Shown: piece after piece, positions 45,712-55,082 of the stretch
Layout: each line of letters starts with the position of its first letter
How positions within the stretch are numbered: position 1 is the first letter of the stretch
Assembly (NCBI RefSeq): GCF_020400585.1
Contig: NZ_JAINVF010000005.1
Span: forward strand, 370,874 to 434,873
Direction of reading: 5' to 3'
DNA length: 64,000 bases
DNA from: Streptomyces sp. NK08204
GTDB lineage: Bacteria; Actinomycetota; Actinomycetes; Streptomycetales; Streptomycetaceae
Program-made: the position numbers and the translations under genes
Notes under the pieces: generated by a model
Seen by the model: the letters and a program-made list of their open reading frames with translations, nothing else
What the model was told of the DNA's origin: nothing
The model's database searches: none

Positions 45712-46923
45712 TCACTGCAGCGAGCCGAGCATGTCCAGCGCCCTGCGCCCCACCTCCCGCCCGATGGGCAGCGAGGCGGTCGCCGCCGGCGACGGCGCGT
45801 TCAGCACGTGCACCGCCCGCGCCCCCTGTCTGATCAGGAAGTCGTCCACCAGCGTCCCGTCCTGCAGCACCGCCTGGGCGCGCACTCCGGCAGGGGCCGG
45901 CACCAGGTCCTGCGGCTGGACCGCGGGCAGCAGTCTGCGCACCGCCTCCACGAACGCCCGCTTCGACAGTGAGCGGCGCAGCTCACCCGCGCCGTACCGC
46001 CAGTGCCGCCGGGCGATCGCCCACGAGCCCGGCCAGGTCACCGTCCCGGCCAGCTCCCGGGGGCGTACGACGCCCCAGCCGTAGCCCTCGCGGGCCAGCG
46101 CCGGCACCGCGTTCGGTCCGATGTGCACGCCGCCGTCGATCCCTCTGGTCAGATGCACCCCGAGGAACGGGAACGCCGGATCCGGCACCGGATACACCAG
46201 GCCGCGCACCAGCTCCGGCCGCGCCAGCTCGTAGTACTCCCCACGGAACGGCACGATCCGGACCCCGGGCTCGTCCCCGGTCAGCCGGGCCACCTCGTCG
46301 CAGTGCAGCCCGGCGCAGTTCACCAGCACGCGCGCGCGTACGACGTCGCCGGCCGAGGTGAGCACGGCCACGCCCCGCTCCGGGCGCCGGTCCACGCGGA
46401 CGACCCGTGCGCCGTACCGGATCTCGGCCCCGGAGGCCTGCGCGAGCTGCCGGGCGACGCCCACGAAGTCGCACACGCCGGTCGTCCCGACGTGTATGGC
46501 CGCGAGTCCCCGTACCTCCGGCTCGTACTCGCCGATCTGCGCGGCGCCCAGCTCCCGCACCGGGATGCCGTTCTCCCGGCCGCGCTGGACGAGTGCGTGC
46601 AGCCGGGGCAGTTCCGCCCGCTCGGTGGCGACGATCAGCTTGCCGGTGACGGCGTGTGCGATGCCGTACTCGGCGCAGAACTTCACCATCTCGGCGGCGC
46701 CGCGCACCGCGTACCGCGCTTTCAGGGAGCCCGGACGGTAGTAGATCCCGCTGTGGATGACCCCGCTGTTGCGCCCCGTCTGGTGCCGGGCCGGACCCAG
46801 CTCCTTCTCCAGCACGGTCACCCGCGTGCCCGGTGCGGCACGCGTGATCGCGTAGGCGGTGGACAGTCCGACGATCCCCCCGCCGACCACCAGCACGTCG
46901 CAGTCGTACGCACCCACGCGCAT
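45712..46923 (-). CDS. lhgO: L-2-hydroxyglutarate oxidase
   Basis: A 403-residue FAD-dependent oxidase of the LhgO type that converts L-2-hydroxyglutarate to 2-oxoglutarate. The FAD-binding VVGGGIVGLSTAYAI lies near residues 12-26, RHQTGRNSGVIHSGIYY near 46-62 is diagnostic for the LhgO group, and the C-terminal GPNAVPALAREGYGW motif also fits. ATG at 46923 has an excellent GGGAGGTGG ribosome site; the GTG at 46932 would overlap it. A 26-bp tandem repeat array separates it from the next gene upstream on the same strand. Confidence 0.92.
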   Translation of the reverse strand: MRVGAYDCDVLVVGGGIVGLSTAYAITRAAPGTRVTVLEKELGPARHQTGRNSGVIHSGIYYRPGSLKARYAVRGAAEMVKFCAEYGIAHAVTGKLIVATERAELPRLHALVQRGRENGIPVRELGAAQIGEYEPEVRGLAAIHVGTTGVCDFVGVARQLAQASGAEIRYGARVVRVDRRPERGVAVLTSAGDVVRARVLVNCAGLHCDEVARLTGDEPGVRIVPFRGEYYELARPELVRGLVYPVPDPAFPFLGVHLTRGIDGGVHIGPNAVPALAREGYGWGVVRPRELAGTVTWPGSWAIARRHWRYGAGELRRSLSKRAFVEAVRRLLPAVQPQDLVPAPAGVRAQAVLQDGTLVDDFLIRQGARAVHVLNAPSPAATASLPIGREVGRRALDMLGSLQ

Positions 46924-46977
46924 TCGCACCACCTCCCACCTCGATAGTGCACTGCGCCACTGACAACGCCTTCAAAC

Positions 46978-47108
46978 GTGTGGGGTGTCTCTCAGACCGG
47001 AGCGTGTGGGGTCTCTCTCACGCCGGAGTGTGCGGGGGTGCCGTTCATGCGGAGGGTGCGGGGGTGCACGCTCATGTCGGAGTGTGCGAGGTGCCGCTCA
47101 CGCCGGAG
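46978..47108. repeat. Five-copy tandem repeat, about 26 bp per unit
   Basis: Copies at 46978-47003, 47004-47029, 47030-47055, 47056-47083 and 47084-47108 follow the consensus GTGTGGGGTG-N6-TCACGCCGGAGT with drift. The last copy runs into the stop and final codons of the regulator gene (ending at 47098). Confidence 0.85.
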
Positions 47109-48522
47109 CCATCAGCAAGGGCCGGGCCCGCTCCCGGAGCTCCGCCACCCGTGGCTCGTCCCCGTACGGCTCCAACCGGTGCAGAAGGTCCTTGACGTAC
47201 TCCGTCGTCCGGGCGGACGAGATCCGCCCGGCCACCTCCACGGCCCGCACACCCTGCTCGCAGGCCGCGTCCAGGTTCCCCGACTCCAGTTCGGCGACCG
47301 CGGAGACGACCAGCCGCAGCCCGTGCGACCGTACGAACTCCTCCGTCGGCCGCGACAGCGCCTGTTCGGTGAAGCGGCGGACCTGCCGGGGCGCCTTCAG
47401 GTCGCGGTAGCACTCGGCCGCGTCCGCGGCGAACCGGTCGTAGGAGTAGAAACCGAGCCAGGACGGGTCGTGGTCACCGTCTCTCGACCGCTCCAGCCAC
47501 CCCTCCGCCGCCTTCAGCGCGGCGCCGGCCGCCTGCGCGTCGCCCGCGCGCGCGTGTGCGCGGGCCTCGACCAGGCGGAAGAAGCTCATGGTGCGGGCGG
47601 TGGCCAGTCCCCGGTTGCGCTCCAGGGCGGCCTGGGCGAGATCGACGCCCTCGTCGCCGAAGCCCCGGTACGTCGCCTGCAGTGACATGGAGGCCAGCAC
47701 ATAGCCTCCGAGGGGGACGTCGGCGGCGGCGCGAGCGAGGCGCAGCGCCTGGATGTAGTACCGCTGTGCGGCCTCCTGCTGGCCGGTGTCGAAGGCCATC
47801 CAGCCCGCGAGCCGGGTGAGTTCGGCGGAGGCCCCGAACAGGGCGCGGCCGACCTCGTCGGAGTACGAGCCGAGCAGCAGCGGTGCCGCCTCCACCCTCA
47901 AACACTCCGGCACCATGGACGAACGCCAGTCGCCGCCTCCGTACTTGGAGTCCCAGCGCCTGGCGTCCTCGGCAGCCTCCCGCAGCTTGCGGACATCGCT
48001 GTGGCCGACTTTGATCGGTGCGCCGGAGCCCTCGGAGGAGTTCGCCTCGCGTGCGACCGAGCTGTCGGCGGGGGTTATCAGCCATCGTGAGGCGGGCGTT
48101 GCGTATGCGCTCACCGCGAACGACCCGGCGAGCGACTGCCAGATTCCGCCCGAGCCGGCGCGGCGCCCGGCGAGGTCGAGACGGTACAGCTCCGTCGCCG
48201 ACTTCACCGCCTGTCCTACGTCTCTGGGGAAGGCCAGCCCCACTTCCGGGGCCGGATCCGCATCTGCCAGGCCGATCTCGTGGAGCGGCACCGGACGGCC
48301 GAGTTTCTGGCCGATGGCAGCCGCGATGAGGTGCGGCGCCGCGCCCTGCGGAACCATGCCCTTCGACACCCAGCGCGCCACCGACGTCTTGTCGTAGCGA
48401 AGAGTCAACCCGCGTTGTGCGCCGAGGTCGTTGACGCGTCGTGCGAGTCCTGCGTTGCTGATTCCCGCGAGGGCGAGAACGGCGCCGAGCTTTTCGTTCG
48501 GCCCGCGTTGCTCCCTGGACAT
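47098..48522 (-). CDS. Sporulation-associated TPR-type regulator (NsdA/Orf1590-like)
   Basis: A 474-residue protein beginning [34 protein letters not shown], a helix-turn-helix-like N-terminal domain (about 1-75) that includes [14 protein letters not shown], followed by a long array of TPR-like helical repeats. This pattern is the streptomycete family containing the S. griseus Orf1590 sporulation protein and the antibiotic-linked regulator NsdA (recalled). It probably senses a partner through the TPRs and controls development. ATG at 48522 has a GAGGGGTGG ribosome site. Confidence 0.8.
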   Translation of the reverse strand: MSREQRGPNEKLGAVLALAGISNAGLARRVNDLGAQRGLTLRYDKTSVARWVSKGMVPQGAAPHLIAAAIGQKLGRPVPLHEIGLADADPAPEVGLAFPRDVGQAVKSATELYRLDLAGRRAGSGGIWQSLAGSFAVSAYATPASRWLITPADSSVAREANSSEGSGAPIKVGHSDVRKLREAAEDARRWDSKYGGGDWRSSMVPECLRVEAAPLLLGSYSDEVGRALFGASAELTRLAGWMAFDTGQQEAAQRYYIQALRLARAAADVPLGGYVLASMSLQATYRGFGDEGVDLAQAALERNRGLATARTMSFFRLVEARAHARAGDAQAAGAALKAAEGWLERSRDGDHDPSWLGFYSYDRFAADAAECYRDLKAPRQVRRFTEQALSRPTEEFVRSHGLRLVVSAVAELESGNLDAACEQGVRAVEVAGRISSARTTEYVKDLLHRLEPYGDEPRVAELRERARPLLMAPA

Positions 48523-49277
48523 GCGCCACCCCTCGACACAGACGGCTGCCGCGCTGGCATAACCATGCGGCATTCGTAAACCCAGCGTAGTTCGCCGCAT
48601 CCCAAGCGTTAAGGGGCATTGTTCCGGATGGCGGGATTGTGGTCCGTACGGAAGTACGGTCCTGTACGCACCGTGCACGGCCCCTCGCGGTGTGCCCCGG
48701 GGCGTGTGGCCGTGCGCCTGTCCGTGCGCTCTTCTCCGGCCATCTGGAGAGCGGTTCCATGGCGGTGCGTGGGTCGGCCCGCTGTACTGGATCCAGCGGG
48801 CTGGGGGACACCGCCACCTTCATCCCCGCGGGTGGCGGACCGGTCCGGGAGGCGCTGCCCGCCTCCCGGACTGTGCGCGTCCGGCATCGCCGCGCGCTCC
48901 GCAGCCCTGTACGGAGCGTGCGCAAAGTCCGCCGCCCTCAGCTGATTTGGCCGAAAGCAGACCCCGGTCTGTCGGGTGTGACGAGCGCTCTCACCACGGA
49001 ACTTGAGGGCGCGAAGGGCGGTTTGGGGGAGCGTATCGGGGCGCATTCGCATCGCCCCCGCTGTCGTCCGCCCGGCTGCCGGGTCGCTCCGGCCCATGCG
49101 GCCGACGGCGGACGCTCCGGCGACGTCCCTCGGGATTCGCTCCTGATTTCCCCCGACTTCGCCCCGACTTCCCTCGATCGAAGGCGGTGTCACCGCCCCT
49201 CCATGGCGCGTTCTTCATGGCAGCATGGGGACCGGTTCGTACGGTGCACTGGTTGTCCACAGTCCGTGGAGGCGTCG
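48523..49277. promoter_or_regulatory. Long divergent region upstream of the regulator and the synthase-like gene
   Basis: 755 bp between two divergent genes. Open frames through it look like composition artefacts. Two related segments of roughly 50 bp in the same orientation, about 48630-48680 and 49205-49255, share the pattern TGCAC-S-GTRCGWAC-M-GGWCC (read on the minus strand). A perfect DnaA-box nonamer TTGTCCACA lies at 49253-49261. Both divergent promoters probably reside here. Confidence 0.5.
49253..49261 (+). promoter_or_regulatory. Perfect DnaA-box nonamer upstream of the synthase-like gene
   Basis: TTGTCCACA, the preferred Streptomyces DnaA box, sits 16 bp before the start codon at 49278, between the second repeat segment and the ribosome site. 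Confidence 0.5.
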
Positions 49278-51368
49278 ATGCGGTGGTTGGTGGGTTGGAG
49301 CAGCACCGCCGCGGGTGCCCACGGATACGCGGACACCGACGGGTACGCGGGTGTCAACGGGTACGACGGCGAGAGCCTGCACCCTGTCGGCTCCCAACTC
49401 CTTTGGGGCGACCCCGATCCGCTGTGGGCCGTCGGCGACTGGCGTCCGGACGAGGTGCGCGTGGTGAAGGCCGACGCGGAGAACCGGATCGCCGTCCTCG
49501 GCATCTGCGGCGCCTCCGACGAAGAACTGCGCCGCGGCCTGTTCACCGCGCGCGGGGGCGCGCTTCGGCACCTGACGACCTGGCCCGGCAGCTACACGGC
49601 CGTCGTCCAGGTCGGCCGCCGCATCACCGTCTGCGGCGATCTCGCGGGCGCCCGCCCGGTGTTCTGCACCCCGTGGGCCGGCGGCACGGCCTACGCCACG
49701 GCCGCGCTGCCCCTCGCCGACCTCACCGAGGCCAACCTCGACTTCGGCCACCTGGCGGCCCTGCTCGCCGCTCCTGACGTACCGGCGGCCCTGCGCGACA
49801 CCACCCCCTACGAGGGGGTACGGCGCATCCCGCCGGGGCACGCGCTGGTCCTGCGCGCTGGGGCGCGCGAGATCACCGGCTACGAGCCGGTCGCCTCCCT
49901 CGCGGTGGCCGCGGCCCCCGCCGATCCGCACCACGCCGTGGACGCCGTACGGGACGCCCTGGTGGAGGCCGTCCGGACCCGGCTGTCGGCACCCCGGCAC
50001 GTGCCCGACCTCGACCCCGGGCCGGTACCCGGCATGGGCCCCGCCGAGCGGCGCGCCGCGCGCGGCATGCCGGTGCCCGGGATCGGCGCCGACCTGTCCG
50101 GCGGCCCTGCCTCCGGCACGCTCGCCCTGCTGGCCGCCGGGCTGCCCGGCAGGCCCGGCACGCTGCTCGGCCACGGCACGGGCGCGGGCGAACGGCTGCT
50201 CGCCGTCACCTTCAACGACCTCGCCGTCGGCGGCCGGGAGGCCGAGGTGGAACGCGCCGGAACGCTCGCGGCCAACCCGCGCCTGCACCACGTGGTGGTG
50301 ACCGGCGGCGAGGAGGTGCTGCCCTACGCCGACCTGGACATCCCGCTCACCGACGAGCCCGGCCCCTCGCTCGTGTCCGCCGCGCGACACCGGGCACGGC
50401 TCGCCGCGGGCAGCGCCGACCACTTCACCGGGCACGGCGCCCGCCAGGTCCTCGACGCCCACCCCGCGCGCCTCGCCGACCTCCTGATGGACCGCAAACG
50501 GCGTCACCTGGTCCGCCCGGTCGCCGCGCTCGCGCGGGCCGACGGCTCGGTGATGGTCCCCGCGCGCGTGTACGGCGCGGCCCGCAGACTGGCCCGCACC
50601 CCCTACCGGTCCGGCCTGGAAGTGCTGGCCGAACGGCTGATGCGGCGCCGCTTCGAGGAGCCCAAGGGTGCGGTCGGTGCCTCCCTCGCCGCGCTGACCT
50701 GGGCCGGACCCGGGCCGGCGGCGCGCTGGCTGACAGGCGAGGCGCTGGCTGAAGTATCGGTTCTGCTGCAGAGCGCGGCGGACCGCTCCGCGGCAGGCCC
50801 CGGCCAACGGCCCGGCGACTACCGCGCGCGTGCCGCGCTCGCCCGGTACGCCGCCGACTGGCGCGTCCTGGAACAGGCCACCGAGATCCGCTCCCAGCGC
50901 CTGCACGCGCCCTTCCTCGACAACCAGGTCGTCCGCGCCTGCCGCGCCCTCCCGGAGGCCTTGCGCGTCCGGCCCGGTGCCCGCTCCGCCGTCCTGCGTA
51001 CGGTCCTGGAGGGCGCCGGCGTCACCGGCCTTCCGCCCGGCTGGGGCGCCCCCTCCCACGCATCCTCGGCCGCGGCCACACGCGCGGGGCTGCGCCTGGC
51101 CGCGGACCCGCTGATGGACCTGTTCGCCACGCCCCTCCTGGCGGAGGCCGGCCTGGTCGAGGCCCGCGTGGTGCGCAAGGCCCTCCGCGCGGCAGCGTCC
51201 GGCGATCCCCTCCCCCTGGACGGTCTGGCCGACCTGGTCTCGCTCGAACTCTGGCTCAACCGCCTCCTCGCCCGCCGCGGCACCTGCTGGACGGGAACAC
51301 CGGCACGCGCCCGCGCGGTGCCCTCCGGGATCCAGCCGAGGAGGGGAGCCCTGGCCTCGGGCGCCTGA
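49278..51368 (+). CDS. Asparagine-synthase-like protein with degenerate active sites
   Basis: A 696-residue homologue of glutamine-dependent asparagine synthetases and related amide-forming enzymes. The N-terminal glutaminase-like domain (about 1-200) begins MRWLVGWSS, so the catalytic Cys2 is absent. The synthetase domain follows, but the PP-loop SGGxDS reads SGGPAS (about residues 275-280), losing the conserved Asp. A late RSQRLHAPFLDNQVVRACRALP segment (about 540-561) matches the family's C-terminal motif. It could amidate or cyclise using ammonia or an amine, act as a peptide cyclase-like enzyme, or be non-catalytic. ATG at 49278 follows GTGGAGG. Confidence 0.82.
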   Translation: MRWLVGWSSTAAGAHGYADTDGYAGVNGYDGESLHPVGSQLLWGDPDPLWAVGDWRPDEVRVVKADAENRIAVLGICGASDEELRRGLFTARGGALRHLTTWPGSYTAVVQVGRRITVCGDLAGARPVFCTPWAGGTAYATAALPLADLTEANLDFGHLAALLAAPDVPAALRDTTPYEGVRRIPPGHALVLRAGAREITGYEPVASLAVAAAPADPHHAVDAVRDALVEAVRTRLSAPRHVPDLDPGPVPGMGPAERRAARGMPVPGIGADLSGGPASGTLALLAAGLPGRPGTLLGHGTGAGERLLAVTFNDLAVGGREAEVERAGTLAANPRLHHVVVTGGEEVLPYADLDIPLTDEPGPSLVSAARHRARLAAGSADHFTGHGARQVLDAHPARLADLLMDRKRRHLVRPVAALARADGSVMVPARVYGAARRLARTPYRSGLEVLAERLMRRRFEEPKGAVGASLAALTWAGPGPAARWLTGEALAEVSVLLQSAADRSAAGPGQRPGDYRARAALARYAADWRVLEQATEIRSQRLHAPFLDNQVVRACRALPEALRVRPGARSAVLRTVLEGAGVTGLPPGWGAPSHASSAAATRAGLRLAADPLMDLFATPLLAEAGLVEARVVRKALRAAASGDPLPLDGLADLVSLELWLNRLLARRGTCWTGTPARARAVPSGIQPRRGALASGA

Positions 51369-51508
51369 GAGACGCAGGGCACTGCACCGTTCCTGGGGGC
51401 GGTTCCGCAGGCCGTGCAGCGGCCGCGACTGCGGGCAGCCGTGCAGCAAGGGCGGCGGCACCGGTCCGGCGCGCGCGAGTGCAGCCTCCCCGGGCCCGGC
51501 CCCAGCCG

Positions 51509-51570
51509 GCCCGCACACCCCGCACACCCCGTGCATCGCGCGCATCCCCGACATCCCGCACATCCCGCAC
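51509..51570. repeat. Short CAC/CAT-rich direct repeats upstream of the SARP gene
   Basis: Repeats of CACACCCCG and CATCCCGCA type in the 249-bp space before the SARP gene. SARP targets often contain heptamer direct repeats, but these are too degenerate to assign. Confidence 0.4.
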
Positions 51571-51617
51571 GGGTAAACCCCGTCGCCCGTCCGCCCAACC
51601 CCCGTAACAATGACCAG

Positions 51618-54600
51618 GTGCGGTACAGAATCCTCGGTGTGACCCAGGCGACCAACGACCAGGGCACCCCCATACCCATAGGCGGCCAACGGCTCCGCAC
51701 GCTCCTGACCGCCCTCGCGCTGCGCCCCGCCCGCACCACCACCCCCGAAACCCTCATCGACGAGGTCTGGGTGGACGACCCGCCCCAGGACGCCCCCGCC
51801 GCGCTCCAGGCCCTCGTCGGCCGCCTCCGCCGCGCCCTCGGCCGCGACGCCATCACCTCCGCCCCCGGCGGCTACCGCCTGGAAGCCACCGAGGACGACG
51901 TGGACCTGCACGTCTTCGAGCGCCTCACCCGCACCGGCACCCAGGCCCTCACCGCAGGCGACCCGGCCACCGCGCACCGCACCCTCACCGAGGCCCTCGC
52001 CCTCTGGCACGGCGGTCCCGCCCTCGCCGACCTGCCCGACCGCACCGCGGCGACCCGCCCGGAGGCCCTGCGCCTGGAGGCGGTCCGCGCCCGTGCCGCC
52101 GCCGCCCTCGAACTGGGCCGCGCCGGGGACGTCGTAGCGGAACTGACCGAGCTGACGGCGGCCCGCCCCTGCGACGAAGCCCTGCACGCCCTCCTCATCC
52201 GTGCCCTGCGCGACACCGGCCGCTCCGCCGACGCCCTCGCCGCGTACGAGTCGGCCCGCCGCGTCCTCGCCGACACCTTCGGCACCGACCCGGGCCCGGA
52301 ACTCCAGGCCCTGCACACGGCGCTGCTGAGGCAGGACGGCGCGGACCTCCAGCAGGGGCCGTCTGCCGCCGCGCCCAGGAACCCGCTCGCCCAGCCGCCC
52401 GAGCGCACCGGCAATCTCCGCCCCCGCCTGACGTCGTTCGTCGGCCGGGAACCAGAACTCGAGGCCATTCGTTCCGACTTGCACAGGGCCCGCCTGGTCA
52501 CGCTCACCGGACCGGGCGGCTCGGGGAAGACCCGCCTCGCCGAGGAGGCCGCCGCCGGGCTCCCGCAGGCATGGCTGGTCGAGCTGGCCCCGCTCGACCG
52601 GCCGGAGGCGGTGCCCGGCGCGGTGGTCAGTGCGCTCGGTCTGCGCGAGACCGTGCTGCTGACCAACGACCTGGCGATGCCGCAGACCGACCCCACGGCC
52701 ATGCTGATAGAGCACTGCGCCCAGCGCAGCCGGCTCCTGATCCTCGACAACTGCGAACACGTCATCGGCGCGGCAGCCGACCTCGCCGAGACCCTCCTCA
52801 CCCACTGCCCCGGGCTCACCATCCTCGCCACCAGCCGTGAGCCCCTGGGCGTCCCCGGTGAGTCGGTGCGTCCGGTCGAGCCCCTCGTCCCCGAGCAGGC
52901 GCACCGTCTCTTCGCGGAGCGCGCGAAGGCCGTCCGTCCCGACGCCGACAGCGTGCTCCGCGACACCGAGGCCGTCGCCGAGATCTGCCGCCGCCTGGAC
53001 GGCCTGCCGCTCGCCATCGAACTGGCCGCGGCCCGGCTCAGGCTGCTGACCCCGCGGCAGATCGCCGACCGGCTCGACGACCGCTTCCGCCTGCTCACCT
53101 CCGGAAGCCGCACGGTCCTGCCCCGCCAGCAGACCCTGCGCGCGGTGGTCGACTGGTCCTGGGAGCTGCTGGACGAGCGGGAGCGGACGGTGCTGCGCGA
53201 GGTGTCGGTGTTCGCCGGCGGCTGGGACCTGGCGGCGGCCGAGGCCGTGTGCACCGGCCCGGCGGCGGACCTGATCGGTGCCCTGGTCGACAAGTCCCTC
53301 GTCGTCGCCGCCCCGGACGGCACGTACGGCACGGAGGGCTCCGGCGGCATGCGGTACCGGATGCTGGAGACCATCCACGAGTACGCCACCGAGCGCGCGG
53401 CCGAGGTCCCCGAGCTGCGCGTGGCGGCCGAGCGCCGGCACCGCGCGTGGGTGCGCGCGCTGGTCGAGGAGGCCGAGCCGCAGCTGCGGTCCGCGGGGCA
53501 ACTGCCCTGGATCGCCCGCCTGGAGACCGAACTGGACAACATCCGCGCCGCCCTGGACCGCTCGGTCCGCGCCGGCGACGAGGCGGAGGCCGCCGCGATC
53601 GTCCTGGCCGTCAGCTGGTTCTGGTGGCTGCGCAACTACCGCCAGGAGGCGGTGGCCTGGGTGCGGCTGGTGCTGCGGCTGGGCATCGCCCTGGACGTGC
53701 TGCCCGCGGGAGCGCCCGAGAGCGAGCTGATGGCGCTGGTGGCGTCGGCCGACCCGGTGGCAGCCCTGCTCGCCTCGCCCGACGCCTCGCCCGACGCCTC
53801 GCCCGACGCCTCGCCCGACGCCTCGCCCGACGCCTCGTCCGACGCCTCGCCCGACGGCGAGTCCGGGCATCCGCTGCGCGACCGGCGCATGGACCTGCGG
53901 ATGTTCGACCTGTTCCTGACGGCCGAGTCGAGCGTGGACCATCTCTCGGGCGACGAGCGGGCCCCGGCGTACATCGCGCGCGTGCGGGCCGCCTACGAGC
54001 ACGGCGGTCCGCGGTCCGCCCGGCTGCCGGGCATCGTCTGGCCGCTGACCTCCTACTATCTGGGCGGTTCGGCGGACGTGGTGCCCGACACGGCCGCAAC
54101 GGTCGCCAACTGCCGGGCGTACGGAGGGGACTGGGAGATCGGCGTCGCCCTGATGTACCGCACCCACGTCGTCGTCGACTCACCGGGCAACCTGCGGGGC
54201 GTGGACGAGGGCCTGGCCGAGCTGCGCACGCTCAGCCGACGCGTCGGGGACCGCTGGATGCGGGCGCAGGTGTGCAGCGCGGCGGGCGAGGCGGCCATGG
54301 CCCGCGGCCGGTTCGAGGAGGCCCGTGACGAGTACGAGGAGGCGCTGCGGCTCGCCTACGAGGTGGGCTCCTACGCCGAGACGCCGTTCCTGAAGACGCG
54401 GCTCGCCGAGATCGCCTACCGCTCCGGCGACGCGGCGTCGGCGCTGGCCACCCTGGACGAGGCGGGAGCGGCGGCCGACCGGTACGGGCTGGCGGAGGCG
54501 CGGGCCTTCGTGCTGCTGGTGCGGACGCACATCGCCCACGAGAAGGGCGATCCGGTCCGTGCCCGCGAGCTGTACGAGCAGACCCGGGCGGCAGCGCGAG

Positions 54601-55037
54601 GAGGCAACCTGCCGCCACAGTTCACGGCGTCCCTGCGGGGGATCGAGGCGCTCGTCGCGGCGGGCGAGTCGGGTCCCGCGCGCGGGCTGCCGATCGTGGC
54701 CGAGGCGCTGCGGGAGGCGGTGGAGCGGCGGTGCGCGGAGTCGGTCACCGCGTGGCTGGTGGACATCGCGGCGGACCTCCTGGCCCGGCTCGGCGATCTG
54801 CCGCGCGCGGTCCGGCTCTTCGCCGCCGCCGACCACTGGCGCGGCGGCCGTCCGCGTCCCGAGCCGGAGCGCACCCGTGCCGCCCAGGTGGACGCCGGCG
54901 CCCGCGCGGCGCTGACCCCGGAACGGCACGCGGCCGAGTGTGCCCACGGCGCGTCCTTTGATGTGGACGCCGTACTCCGGGAGCTGACGGCGGCGACGGC
55001 GGCGACGAGCGCGGCAGCGACCGCGGACCGCTGCTGA
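51618..55037 (+). CDS. SARP-family regulator with NB-ARC ATPase and TPR-like domains (AfsR-like)
   Basis: An 1139-residue AfsR-type regulator. Domain order: OmpR-like winged helix (about 1-92, GGQRLRTLLTALALRP start), bacterial transcriptional activation domain (about 95-240), NB-ARC ATPase with P-loop GPGGSGKT (298-305) and the downstream LLILDNCEHVIGAAADLAE Walker B region, then a winged-helix and helical repeat region to the end. Such proteins switch on secondary-metabolite or developmental genes, with ATP binding as the switch. A low-complexity DASP repeat (12-bp units) lies in the linker. GTG at 51618 has no clear ribosome site. Confidence 0.92.
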   Translation: MRYRILGVTQATNDQGTPIPIGGQRLRTLLTALALRPARTTTPETLIDEVWVDDPPQDAPAALQALVGRLRRALGRDAITSAPGGYRLEATEDDVDLHVFERLTRTGTQALTAGDPATAHRTLTEALALWHGGPALADLPDRTAATRPEALRLEAVRARAAAALELGRAGDVVAELTELTAARPCDEALHALLIRALRDTGRSADALAAYESARRVLADTFGTDPGPELQALHTALLRQDGADLQQGPSAAAPRNPLAQPPERTGNLRPRLTSFVGREPELEAIRSDLHRARLVTLTGPGGSGKTRLAEEAAAGLPQAWLVELAPLDRPEAVPGAVVSALGLRETVLLTNDLAMPQTDPTAMLIEHCAQRSRLLILDNCEHVIGAAADLAETLLTHCPGLTILATSREPLGVPGESVRPVEPLVPEQAHRLFAERAKAVRPDADSVLRDTEAVAEICRRLDGLPLAIELAAARLRLLTPRQIADRLDDRFRLLTSGSRTVLPRQQTLRAVVDWSWELLDERERTVLREVSVFAGGWDLAAAEAVCTGPAADLIGALVDKSLVVAAPDGTYGTEGSGGMRYRMLETIHEYATERAAEVPELRVAAERRHRAWVRALVEEAEPQLRSAGQLPWIARLETELDNIRAALDRSVRAGDEAEAAAIVLAVSWFWWLRNYRQEAVAWVRLVLRLGIALDVLPAGAPESELMALVASADPVAALLASPDASPDASPDASPDASPDASSDASPDGESGHPLRDRRMDLRMFDLFLTAESSVDHLSGDERAPAYIARVRAAYEHGGPRSARLPGIVWPLTSYYLGGSADVVPDTAATVANCRAYGGDWEIGVALMYRTHVVVDSPGNLRGVDEGLAELRTLSRRVGDRWMRAQVCSAAGEAAMARGRFEEARDEYEEALRLAYEVGSYAETPFLKTRLAEIAYRSGDAASALATLDEAGAAADRYGLAEARAFVLLVRTHIAHEKGDPVRARELYEQTRAAARGGNLPPQFTASLRGIEALVAAGESGPARGLPIVAEALREAVERRCAESVTAWLVDIAADLLARLGDLPRAVRLFAAADHWRGGRPRPEPERTRAAQVDAGARAALTPERHAAECAHGASFDVDAVLRELTAATAATSAAATADRC
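53772..53855. repeat. Seven 12-bp tandem repeats inside the SARP gene
   Basis: Seven copies of GCCTCGCCCGAC (one with a single change) encode (Ala-Ser-Pro-Asp)n between the ATPase half and the helical repeats. The unit length preserves the frame, so the linker can vary in length between strains. Confidence 0.9.
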
Positions 55038-55082
55038 GCCTGCCCGAGCCCGCCCGCCTGCCGCTGATCCGGCCGGACGTGG

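Noticed and set aside
49278..51368. Lasso-peptide cyclase with a biosynthetic cluster
   Set aside because: No precursor peptide, leader peptidase or recognition element could be found on either side.
49215..54167. A 1650-codon minus-strand open frame
   Set aside because: It is antisense to the synthase-like and SARP genes, both with clear family motifs.
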